Notes under the pieces: generated by a model
What the model saw: only the letters and a program-made list of their open reading frames with translations
Database searches by the model: none
What the model was told of the DNA's origin: nothing
Part shown: positions 1-5,885 of the stretch, in pieces
Position numbering within the stretch: position 1 is the stretch's first letter
Layout: each line of letters begins with the position of its first letter
Source of the DNA: an uncultured Lachnospiraceae bacterium
GTDB lineage: Bacteria; Bacillota_A; Clostridia; Lachnospirales; Lachnospiraceae
Assembly (NCBI GenBank): GCA_946630765.1
Contig: CAMOZF010000110.1
Coordinates: 1-6,372 of the forward strand
Direction: 5' to 3'
DNA length: 6,372 nt
Translations under genes and position numbers: made by a program

Positions 1-207
1 GCGTGTTGCCGAGTTGATCGGATGAGCTATATCACGATACTCCCCGTCGGCAGCTTTCCGGCTGGGCATCGCAATAAAAAGTCCCTTTTCGCCTTCAATC
101 ACCTTAATATCGTGAACAACAAATTCATCGTTGATGGTCACGGATACCACTGCGCGCATTTTGCCTTCCTTGTCGACCAGACGTACTCTGACATCGGTAA
201 TGTTCAT
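1..207 (-). CDS. spoVG: SpoVG family regulator, N-terminal 69 residues (gene runs off left edge)
   Basis: SpoVG is a small cytoplasmic protein that binds nucleic acid. It is known in Bacillus for a role in sporulation septation and in other Firmicutes as a pleiotropic regulator. The 69 visible residues begin [20 protein letters not shown] and contain the family blocks [22 protein letters not shown] and [12 protein letters not shown], aligned without gaps to the family as I remember it. Family members are usually about 85-100 residues, so roughly the last 15-30 are missing beyond the window edge. The ATG at 205-207 is preceded by AGGAGG at 220-225 on the minus strand. The gene starts 24 bases after the glgD stop with no promoter or terminator that I can see between them, so it is probably cotranscribed with glgCD. 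In Bacillus subtilis spoVG lies next to gcaD (glmU), another sugar-1-phosphate nucleotidyltransferase gene, a curious parallel. Confidence 0.95.
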   Translation of the reverse strand, partial: MNITDVRVRLVDKEGKMRAVVSVTINDEFVVHDIKVIEGEKGLFIAMPSRKAADGEYRDIAHPINSATR

Positions 208-219
208 AATACTTTCTTT

Positions 220-225
220 CCTCCT
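220..225 (-). promoter_or_regulatory. Ribosome binding site of spoVG
   Basis: AGGAGG on the minus strand, 12 bases before the spoVG ATG. It lies in the short gap after the glgD stop. A strong separate site implies that SpoVG is made by its own initiation and not by readthrough of the glgD TAG, which happens to be in the same frame. Confidence 0.75.
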
Positions 226-231
226 TCGATG

Positions 232-1353
232 CTATATAATATAGCGTTTATTGCTTTCCTGGATAATCCGGATGTTTCCGGGGTCTCCGATGTAGCTGCT
301 GTTGGCATAGATGGTATTATGACTTTCGACGATGCAGTTCTCTATGACAGTGTTGTCTCCGATATACACATCATTCAGGATGATGGAATTCCGGATCACA
401 CAGTTGCTACCGATAAATGACTTCTTAAAGATCACGGAGTCCTCAACCGTTCCGTTGATAATCGAGCCGGAGGCAACCAGGCTGTTACGGACCTGGGAAC
501 CGGGATTATACTTCGCGGGCGGGAAGTCGTTGACCTTTGTAAGGGTACGGTCGTCATCCTTGAAGAAGGCCTGACGTACATCGGGTTTCAGGAAATCCAT
601 ATTCGTCTTGAAATAAGACGTAACGGACGAGATATTGCTCCAGTAAGCATCCAGATGGTACGAATAGATGCTCTTGAGGTTGCGGTAACGGATGATCACA
701 TCGCGCACGAAATCGTAGCGGTCTTCAGCGACACAGGACTCGATGAGCTCGATCAGAAGACGTCTTCTGATGATGTAAATGCCGCAGTTGACTTCTCTTG
801 TGGCCTCGACCATCGGCTTTTCTTCAAAGCCGGTGACTCTGCCCTCTTCATTCGTGATGACCTGACCGAAACGGGAGCTGTCTTCCCAGTCCCGAAGGGA
901 GGTCGTCACCATGGTGATGTCCGCGCGTTTCTGGATATGATAATCCAGCACCTTGTTGAAATTCAGTTTGTAGACACAGTCGCCGTTCGCGATCACGACG
1001 TAGGGCTCATGGCTCTCCTTCAGATAGTGAATATTCTGATAGATCGCGTCGATCGTGCCTCTGTACCAGTCGGTATTGACCGGTGTGATTGTCGGATGAT
1101 AAACAAAAAGTCCGCCCTGTTTTCTGCCGAAATCCCACCATTTACTGGAGCTTAAGTGTTCATTCAGCGTCCGTGCGTTGTACTGGGTCAGTACAGCGAC
1201 CTTCTGGACATGGGAATTGGCCATGTTGGTCAGGACAAAATCAATGGCACGGTAGGTGCCTGCCATCGGCATTGCAGGAACCGCACGCTTGTAGGTGAGT
1301 TCCTTCATCCGTTTACTGTTGCCGCCTGCTAAAATGATTCCGATCGCCTTCAT
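232..1353 (-). CDS. glgD: GlgD, paralogous subunit of ADP-glucose pyrophosphorylase
   Basis: This 373-residue protein is a paralogue of GlgC and in Firmicutes forms a hetero-oligomer with it; the complex makes ADP-glucose from glucose-1-phosphate and ATP for glycogen synthesis. The N-terminal nucleotidyltransferase domain (about 1-245) has a modified loop [12 protein letters not shown] (9-20), [14 protein letters not shown] (94-107), [10 protein letters not shown] (123-132) and FEEKP (176-180, Lys179 matching the sugar-phosphate-binding Lys of GlgC). Residues about 285-355 form hexapeptide repeats of a left-handed beta helix. Asp125 is kept, but the GlgC motif KDVGT is SNISS here (Asn240 replaces the Asp), so one expected acidic metal ligand is missing. 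This fits published work on Firmicutes GlgD showing little activity alone but stimulation of GlgC. The start ATG (1351-1353) overlaps the glgC stop as ATGA, with AGGTGA six bases upstream. The stop codon is TAG. Confidence 0.95.
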   Translation of the reverse strand: MKAIGIILAGGNSKRMKELTYKRAVPAMPMAGTYRAIDFVLTNMANSHVQKVAVLTQYNARTLNEHLSSSKWWDFGRKQGGLFVYHPTITPVNTDWYRGTIDAIYQNIHYLKESHEPYVVIANGDCVYKLNFNKVLDYHIQKRADITMVTTSLRDWEDSSRFGQVITNEEGRVTGFEEKPMVEATREVNCGIYIIRRRLLIELIESCVAEDRYDFVRDVIIRYRNLKSIYSYHLDAYWSNISSVTSYFKTNMDFLKPDVRQAFFKDDDRTLTKVNDFPPAKYNPGSQVRNSLVASGSIINGTVEDSVIFKKSFIGSNCVIRNSIILNDVYIGDNTVIENCIVESHNTIYANSSYIGDPGNIRIIQESNKRYII

Positions 1354-2630
1354 TCCACTTCACCTGCCTTTATAATCGCATCGCCGGACTCCAGGCGTCC
1401 GTTCGGGTAATCCTCCAGGGTGGTTTCTCCGAGAAGGGCTGTATTCTTGCCGATCGAAACACCGTCAGGAACGATGGTCTTCTCACCGATGGTCACGAGA
1501 TCCGAAGCGTACACCTTCTTGTTGTAGGTGCTCTCTCTGTACTCGCCGTCGCCAAGCACACAGTTTCTGCCGATCACGCAGTCCTCTGCGATGATCGCCT
1601 TCTCAACCTTCGTGCCGGCCTTGATCACGGTGTTGTCCATGATAATGGAGTTATTGACGACTGCGCCCTCTTCGATGATGACCTCGGATCCGATGACGGA
1701 ATTCGTGACCGTTCCGTAGATCTCGCAGCCCTCACTGATAATGCAGCGGTCGACATGCGCATCCTTCGCGACGTACTGCGGCGCCATGGAAAGGCTGTTC
1801 GTGTAGATCTGCCAGTATTCCTCGTAAAGATTGAATACCGGAACCAGATCGATCAGCTCCATGTTGGCTTCCCAGTAAGAGCTGAGGGTGCCGACATCCT
1901 TCCAGTAGCTGTTGTATTCATAGCAGAATACCTGGTCGCCTCTTTCGTGGCAGAACGGAATGACGTGCTTGCCGAAATCGAGCGCCGGAACGTCCTTGTT
2001 GGCGATCAGCGCCTCGCGAAGCAGCTTCCAGTTGAAGATATAGATGCCCATCGAAGCGAGATTGGATCTCGGATGCTCGGGTTTCTCTTCAAACTCCAGG
2101 ATCTTGCCGGTCTCGGGCTCGGTGATCAGCACGCCGAAGCGGCTCGCTTCCTCGATCGGAACCGGCATCGCGGCCATCGTAATATCCGCATGGCTCGCCT
2201 TGTGGAAATTCAGCATGAGCTCGTAATCCATCTTGTAGATGTGATCGCCGCCGAGAATCAGCACATATTCAGGATCGTAGCTGTCAATGTAGCCGATATT
2301 CTGGTAGATCGCATTGGCCGTGCCGGTGTACCAGTCGGTGTTGCTCTGCCGCTCATACGGAGAGAGAATCGTCACACCGCCGCGGTTGCGGTCCAGATCC
2401 CAGGCAATACCAATCCCGATATGGGTGTTCAGCCGGAGTGGCTGGTACTGTGTCATGACGCCGACGGTATCCACGCCGGAGTTGATGCAGTTGCTGAGCG
2501 GGAAATCGATAATCCGGTATTTCCCGCCGAAAGAGACTGCCGGCTTCGCCATATGCGCAGTCAGCACGCCCAGGCGACTTCCCTGGCCGCCGGCCAGGAG
2601 CATCGCGATCATTTCTTTTTTCATGCTCAT
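1350..2630 (-). CDS. glgC: GlgC, glucose-1-phosphate adenylyltransferase catalytic subunit
   Basis: Cytoplasmic enzyme that makes ADP-glucose and pyrophosphate from ATP and glucose-1-phosphate, the committed step of bacterial glycogen synthesis. With the ATG at 2628-2630 it has 426 residues. Visible motifs are the nucleotide-binding loop [10 protein letters not shown] (11-20) with [20 protein letters not shown] (28-47), [12 protein letters not shown] (100-111), [10 protein letters not shown] (127-136, catalytic Asp129), FEEKP (180-184, Lys183 contacting glucose-1-phosphate), SMGIYIF (193-199) and YWKDVGT (242-248, metal-binding Asp245). Hexapeptide repeats from about 290 to 400 form the C-terminal beta helix used for oligomerisation and regulation. 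The length resembles enterobacterial GlgC (about 430) more than Bacillus GlgC (about 380). The frame stays open to a GTG at 2639, but that codon lies inside the ribosome binding site GAGGTGA, so the ATG at 2630 is preferred; a second ATG follows at 2624. It is the first gene of a glgC-glgD-spoVG unit. Confidence 0.96.
   Translation of the reverse strand: MSMKKEMIAMLLAGGQGSRLGVLTAHMAKPAVSFGGKYRIIDFPLSNCINSGVDTVGVMTQYQPLRLNTHIGIGIAWDLDRNRGGVTILSPYERQSNTDWYTGTANAIYQNIGYIDSYDPEYVLILGGDHIYKMDYELMLNFHKASHADITMAAMPVPIEEASRFGVLITEPETGKILEFEEKPEHPRSNLASMGIYIFNWKLLREALIANKDVPALDFGKHVIPFCHERGDQVFCYEYNSYWKDVGTLSSYWEANMELIDLVPVFNLYEEYWQIYTNSLSMAPQYVAKDAHVDRCIISEGCEIYGTVTNSVIGSEVIIEEGAVVNNSIIMDNTVIKAGTKVEKAIIAEDCVIGRNCVLGDGEYRESTYNKKVYASDLVTIGEKTIVPDGVSIGKNTALLGETTLEDYPNGRLESGDAIIKAGEVE
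1360..1365 (-). promoter_or_regulatory. Ribosome binding site of glgD, inside the end of glgC
   Basis: AGGTGA on the minus strand, six bases before the glgD ATG and within the last codons of glgC. With the ATGA overlap it indicates translational coupling, which would suit two subunits needed in a fixed ratio. Confidence 0.7.
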
Positions 2631-2635
2631 CTCTA

Positions 2636-2642
2636 TCACCTC
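2636..2642 (-). promoter_or_regulatory. Ribosome binding site that fixes the glgC start
   Basis: GAGGTGA on the minus strand, five bases before ATG 2628-2630. A possible upstream GTG start at 2637-2639 is part of this site, so it is unlikely to be the initiation codon. Confidence 0.75.
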
Positions 2643-2668
2643 TTAGGCTGTCTATAGTATGATGACTT

Positions 2669-2697
2669 ATTATAACACGCAATTTTCGATTTGTGAA
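2669..2697 (-). promoter_or_regulatory. Sigma-A type promoter of glgC-glgD-spoVG
   Basis: On the minus strand TTCACA (2692-2697, five of six to the TTGACA consensus) is separated by exactly 17 bases from TATAAT (2669-2674). The -10 is preceded by TGT, giving an extended -10. The expected start is near 2662, leaving a leader of about 30 bases before the glgC ATG, too short for a riboswitch. AT-rich sequence just upstream (about 2698-2721, including an A5T6 run) could act as an UP element. Confidence 0.85.
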
Positions 2698-2708
2698 TAT
2701 AATTTCAC
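2693..2708. promoter_or_regulatory. Possible operator: GTGAA-N6-TTCAC dyad over the glgC -35
   Basis: On the plus strand GTGAATATAATTTCAC has perfect 5-bp arms around a 6-bp centre and overlaps the -35 hexamer. A repressor bound here would block RNA polymerase. The arms resemble Rex or Crp half-sites, but the spacing fits neither consensus, so the binding protein cannot be named. It could be a chance dyad in AT-rich promoter DNA. Confidence 0.4.
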
Positions 2709-2730
2709 TAAAAATTTTTTCGCATTTTCG

Positions 2731-2761
2731 GCGCTTTTTGTATGATACTTACAAAAAGCAC
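2731..2761. repeat. Perfect 10-bp inverted repeat upstream of the glgC promoter
   Basis: GCTTTTTGTA (2733-2742) and TACAAAAAGC (2750-2759) are perfect inverted copies around a 7-base centre. On the minus strand the stem extends by a T-G wobble and a G-C pair to 2731 and 2761. It lies between the terminator of the upstream unit and the glgC promoter, ending about 34 bp upstream of the -35. It may be a regulator-binding site or a weak hairpin that backs up the terminator; read on either strand one arm ends in a T5 run within the stem, not a proper terminator tail. Confidence 0.55.
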
Positions 2762-2784
2762 TGTTTATTGCTATGGATTATGCC

Positions 2785-2815
2785 TAAAAGAGCCCCGGCG
2801 CAGGGTCCGGGGCTT
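2785..2815 (-). terminator. Intrinsic terminator of the pheS-pheT-membrane protein unit
   Basis: On the minus strand AGCCCCGG (2807-2814) pairs with CCGGGGCT (2791-2798) around an 8-base loop, giving an 8-bp GC-rich stem followed at once by CTTTT. It begins about 33 bases after the stop of the membrane-protein gene. The T tract is short, but the strong stem makes a terminator the best reading. Confidence 0.85.
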
Positions 2816-2847
2816 CAGAAAATCACAATCTGCAGGGTTTCAAAGTC

Positions 2848-3354
2848 TCAGTTCTGCATCTTCACCTTGCTCGGTGAACATCTCCACATCGCGCGAAGCA
2901 CCTTGTCGTCCGGCTCAAATACCAGAAGATGCGTGGCGCCGCCGTCACTGTAGGTGATGGTATAGGTCTTCGCGTCCGGTTCTCCGGAAGAGAAATCCTC
3001 ATAGACCAGGCCCTTGTCTTCCCGGCGCTGCTTGTTTTTCTCCACGTTCGTCGGCTCCACCAGCTCGACCGACGACATGTCGACCGTCTTCTTCGTTTTC
3101 CGGATCTGCTGGCTGTAGATCGCGTCGATCGACAGCTCGCTCGTCACGAAGACATATTCATACTCCACCGTCAGATACCGGTAGGTGAACATGACGCCGA
3201 CAATCAGGGCCGCCAGGGCGACGATGCCCCAGGAGTTCCGGATGGTGAAAAGGATTACAACAAGCGCCAGCACGCCGACAAGAAGAAAGTACGGAATCCT
3301 GTACCAGGGGTTCTTCCTTTTGATGAGCCATTCGGCATAAATATCATTATTCAT
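2848..3354 (-). CDS. Two-helix membrane protein resembling the DUF6106 family
   Basis: A 168-residue protein of unknown function. A short cytoplasmic N-terminus (MNNDIYAEWLIKRKNPWYR) precedes two adjacent hydrophobic helices, about 19-38 and 42-58, joined by a tight turn (RNSWG). A soluble C-terminal domain of about 110 residues follows. The segment YEYVFVTSELSIDAIY after the second helix and the closing LLVFEPDDKVLRAMWRCSPSK match my memory of the clostridial DUF6106 proteins; the C-terminal part has the alternating strands and final helix expected of a small bacterial PH-like fold, which is inference. Both termini should face the cytoplasm. The start chosen is ATG 3352-3354, with AAGGAAG (3359-3365) just upstream; the frame extends to 3390 but would overlap pheT and lacks a better site. 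It sits 16 bases after pheT and before the terminator, so it is probably cotranscribed with it. No link to tRNA charging is evident. Confidence 0.85.
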   Translation of the reverse strand: MNNDIYAEWLIKRKNPWYRIPYFLLVGVLALVVILFTIRNSWGIVALAALIVGVMFTYRYLTVEYEYVFVTSELSIDAIYSQQIRKTKKTVDMSSVELVEPTNVEKNKQRREDKGLVYEDFSSGEPDAKTYTITYSDGGATHLLVFEPDDKVLRAMWRCSPSKVKMQN

Positions 3355-3370
3355 CGTTCTTCCTTTCTGA

Positions 3371-5791
3371 TCAGGAGCGCAGCACCACACCGAGTTTTAC
3401 ATTCAGACTGTCCAGAATCGTCTTTGTCAGCACATTCATCTGTTCTTCGGTGAACGCCTCGTCCCGCGGTGTAAATACCACATTGAAGGCCATGCTCTTT
3501 TTCTTCGGAGGAAGCGGAAGTCCCTCGTACACGTCGAAGAGCCGGACAGAGCTGACATAATCGCAGGCCGCGTAAATCGCGTCCTCGATCTGCTCGCAGG
3601 TGGTATCCTTATCAGTTACAAAGGCAAAGTCACGCTTCTCCAGATCGAATTTCGGAAGCGGACTGTACTTTTTCACACTATTATAATATTTCGAAAGTGC
3701 GGACATGTCAAGTTCCAAAATGTACGCCGCGGTCCGAAGATCCAGCTGATCCGCAATTTCGTAGCGGACTTTTCCCAGATATCCGATCTCTTCTCCGTCA
3801 AGAAGGATCGCCGCGCTCTGGAAGGGATGCAGATAAGGCTTCTCCGCGGGCACATAGCGGAAGGCGGTGAAGAAGGTCTCCGCAACCGTGTCGGCAAGGC
3901 CCTTCAGGCTGAAGAAATCCTCCTGATCGCCGAAGACGCCGATGCAGAGGGTATCCAGCTCTTCCGGATAGTCGACAAGCGGCAGGTCCTTCGGAATAAA
4001 GCGTTTTCCGCACTCGAAGAGTCTTCCCTCGATGGTGCCGCGCTTCTGGTTCCGCTGGATCGCGTACAGCATCTGCGGAACGAGCGTCGTCCGCATCAGG
4101 GAAAGGTCCTCGTTGATCGGGTTGATAAGCTGGATCGCATGGCGCTCCTTCGCATCCGCCGGAAGTCTCAGAAGGTCGAAATCCGCCGGTGAGAAGAAGG
4201 AATAGTGGATTGCTTCATAGGCGCCGGCCGCGGCGAGCGCGCGCTTCAGCTTCAGGATTGCCTGCTGGCGCATATTTCTTCCGCCGGAGGTGACGCGTGC
4301 CGTCGGCATGAAGGTGGACTGCACGTGATCGTAGCCGTACATGCGGATCACTTCCTCGGCGACATCCTGATAACCCTCCATATCCTCCCGGTAGGCCGGG
4401 ATGTGGATCGTCAGCTGATCGCCAGAAAGCTCCGGCATGAAATCGAGCCGGTTCATGATATCGACAATCGCGTCGTTCGGCACCGTGATGCCCAGGACGC
4501 CGTTCACGCGCTTCACGCTGACGGTCAGGGCCTTGCGGTCGATCGAATTTCCGGTATTGACGTCGATATGCGTGCTCGACACGCGGCCGCACTCAAGCTC
4601 CTCCACGAGGTGAAGCGCACGCTTCATCGCCATGACGGTCGTGTATTCGTTGACGCCCTTACTGAATACCGCGCTGGAATCGGACTGCTGTCCGAGGGCG
4701 CGCGAGCTCTTTCTGACATTGTCTCTTGCGAACTTGGCCGCCTCAAAGGTCACGGCCTTTGTGGTGTCTCTGATCTCCGAATTCAGTCCGCCCATGATGC
4801 CCGCAAGCGCGACCGGACGCTCGCCGTCGCAGATCACGAGATTCTCGGGATTCAGCTTGAATTCCTTCTCGTCGAGCGTGACGATCGGCTCATCCTGCGC
4901 CGCTCTTCTCACGACAATTTCATTGCCCTGAAGGAATTCGTCGTCAAATGCGTGCATCGGCTGGCCGAGCTCGCGAAGCACATAGTTCGTGATATCGACC
5001 ATATTGCTGATCGCGTTGATGCCGACCAGCGCGAGGCGGCGGCGCATCCAGGCGGGCGACTCCCTGATCGTCACATCCGACACATAATGCGCAATATATC
5101 TCGGGCAGAGCTCCGGCGCGAGAACGCGCACGGAGAAATCTTCCTTCTCGACACCGCTTTCCGTATAGGAAAGGTCCGGCTCATGAAGCGCTGTCCCAAG
5201 AACCGCCGCGACTTCTCTTGCGATGCCGAAAATGCTCATCGCGTCCGGACGGTTCGCGGTAATCGACACATCGTAAATCCAGTCGTCAAGACCGGTAATC
5301 GCCTTCACGTCGGCGCCCGGCTCCGCATCCTCCGGCAGCACGAGAAGGCCGTTGTAGCCCGCGCCCGGGTACAGGTCTTCATTAAGCCCCAGCTCCGTCC
5401 CGGAGCAGAGCATGCCGAAGGAATCATAGCCTCTGAGCTTTCCGGCCTTGATCTCCATCAGGCCTTCCACGGTCACGTGATCCTTGGCAGTCGCGTAAAC
5501 CTGCGCGCCTACAAGTGCCAGCGGGTACTTGCCGCCCGCGTGCACATTATCCGCGCCGCAGCAGACCTGGAAGCTGCCGTGCGCGCCTGCATCAACGATG
5601 CACAGAGAAAGATGCGTGCCTTCGATCGGCGTGCATTCTCTGACAAGGCCGACCACGACGTCCGAGATGTCCTTTCCGACCTGATAGCGTTCCTCCACCT
5701 CGAAGCCGCAGGAGAAAAGCTTCTCCTCCAGGACTTCGGGAGAAACATTGATATCTACATATTCTTTTAACCAGCTAAGGGGTACTAACAT
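3371..5791 (-). CDS. pheT: Phenylalanine--tRNA ligase beta subunit
   Basis: The 806-residue beta subunit of the alpha2-beta2 phenylalanyl-tRNA synthetase, which charges tRNA-Phe in the cytoplasm and hydrolyses mischarged Tyr-tRNA-Phe. The length is typical for the bacterial family. Domains in order: N-terminal MLVPLSWLKEYVDI; EMAP-like OB-fold tRNA-binding domain about 40-155; B3/B4 editing region about 210-390, with GQPMHAFD (276-283) and GIMGG (331-335); B5 domain about 420-490, ending EDMEGYQDVAEEVIRMYGYD; the catalytic-like core about 495-700; and the anticodon-binding FDX-ACB domain about 710-806, with LPKFDLEKRDFAFVTD and a terminal VVLR. The start ATG 5789-5791 has GAGGAG (5799-5804) seven bases upstream. 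No frameshift or truncation is seen. In the B4 region the usual SxRFEKGVD-like segment reads SAVFSKGVN (373-381), a small local divergence. Confidence 0.97.
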   Translation of the reverse strand: MLVPLSWLKEYVDINVSPEVLEEKLFSCGFEVEERYQVGKDISDVVVGLVRECTPIEGTHLSLCIVDAGAHGSFQVCCGADNVHAGGKYPLALVGAQVYATAKDHVTVEGLMEIKAGKLRGYDSFGMLCSGTELGLNEDLYPGAGYNGLLVLPEDAEPGADVKAITGLDDWIYDVSITANRPDAMSIFGIAREVAAVLGTALHEPDLSYTESGVEKEDFSVRVLAPELCPRYIAHYVSDVTIRESPAWMRRRLALVGINAISNMVDITNYVLRELGQPMHAFDDEFLQGNEIVVRRAAQDEPIVTLDEKEFKLNPENLVICDGERPVALAGIMGGLNSEIRDTTKAVTFEAAKFARDNVRKSSRALGQQSDSSAVFSKGVNEYTTVMAMKRALHLVEELECGRVSSTHIDVNTGNSIDRKALTVSVKRVNGVLGITVPNDAIVDIMNRLDFMPELSGDQLTIHIPAYREDMEGYQDVAEEVIRMYGYDHVQSTFMPTARVTSGGRNMRQQAILKLKRALAAAGAYEAIHYSFFSPADFDLLRLPADAKERHAIQLINPINEDLSLMRTTLVPQMLYAIQRNQKRGTIEGRLFECGKRFIPKDLPLVDYPEELDTLCIGVFGDQEDFFSLKGLADTVAETFFTAFRYVPAEKPYLHPFQSAAILLDGEEIGYLGKVRYEIADQLDLRTAAYILELDMSALSKYYNSVKKYSPLPKFDLEKRDFAFVTDKDTTCEQIEDAIYAACDYVSSVRLFDVYEGLPLPPKKKSMAFNVVFTPRDEAFTEEQMNVLTKTILDSLNVKLGVVLRS

Positions 5792-5798
5792 TTTTGAT

Positions 5799-5804
5799 CT
5801 CCTC
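5799..5804 (-). promoter_or_regulatory. Ribosome binding site of pheT
   Basis: GAGGAG on the minus strand, seven bases before the pheT ATG. It lies downstream of the palindromic element, so pheT has its own strong initiation signal and does not depend on coupling to pheS. Confidence 0.75.
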
Positions 5805-5819
5805 TATTTTATTCCGAAA

Positions 5820-5875
5820 GGGATGGGATTCCTCGACTCCCGTTGGTCGCTCGGAATGACACGGTTGTCATCCCG
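5820..5875. repeat. REP-like palindromic element in the pheS-pheT gap
   Basis: A compact nest of inverted repeats fills the gap between pheS and pheT. CGGAATGACA (5852-5861) and TGTCATCCCG (5866-5875) form a 10-bp hairpin with a 4-base loop; its one non-Watson-Crick position is a G-U wobble only in the minus-strand transcript. An alternative stem pairs ATTCC (5828-5832) with GGAAT (5853-5857), continuing inward as CGAC/GTCG. GGGATG (5820-5825) and CATCCC (5869-5874) enclose the whole. The wording resembles the GTCATTCCGAGCG...CGAGGAATC palindromes that I recall as dispersed intergenic repeats in many bacteria. There is no T run after the hairpin, so it is not a standard terminator; mRNA stabilisation or a mobile palindrome is more likely. 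Confidence 0.6.
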
Positions 5876-5885
5876 ATCAGCGTCC

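Noticed and set aside
232..234. Global reassignment of TAG to a sense codon, suggested by the TAG in pheS
   Set aside because: glgD ends at TAG exactly where GlgD proteins are expected to end, and a strong ribosome binding site and ATG for spoVG follow. The other genes end in TGA, which neither supports nor excludes it, but one in-frame TAG is better explained by error or mutation.
1755..2657. A 300-codon open frame on the plus strand opposite glgC
   Set aside because: It is antisense to a complete glgC, has no family motif, and is again rich in Arg, His, Val and Asp, the shadow pattern of the coding strand.
2631..2668. A riboswitch or attenuator in the glgC leader
   Set aside because: The predicted leader is only about 30 bases, too short for an aptamer with an expression platform.
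2692..2708. The glgC promoter dyad as a Rex or Crp site
   Set aside because: GTGAA and TTCAC are 6 bases apart where Rex sites have about 4, and TGTGA to TCAC is 8 bases where Crp sites have 6; the outer arms are also not symmetric (TTGTGAA against TTCACTAA).
4205..5770. A 521-codon open frame on the plus strand opposite pheT
   Set aside because: It lies wholly antisense to an unmistakable pheT. Its product is dominated by Arg, His, Asp and Ala with no recognisable domain, as expected from the complement of GC-biased codons.
5852..5875. The 10-bp hairpin in the pheS-pheT gap read as an intrinsic terminator
   Set aside because: No T tract follows it on the minus strand (the next bases are AGCGACC), and ending transcription there would cut pheT from its operon.
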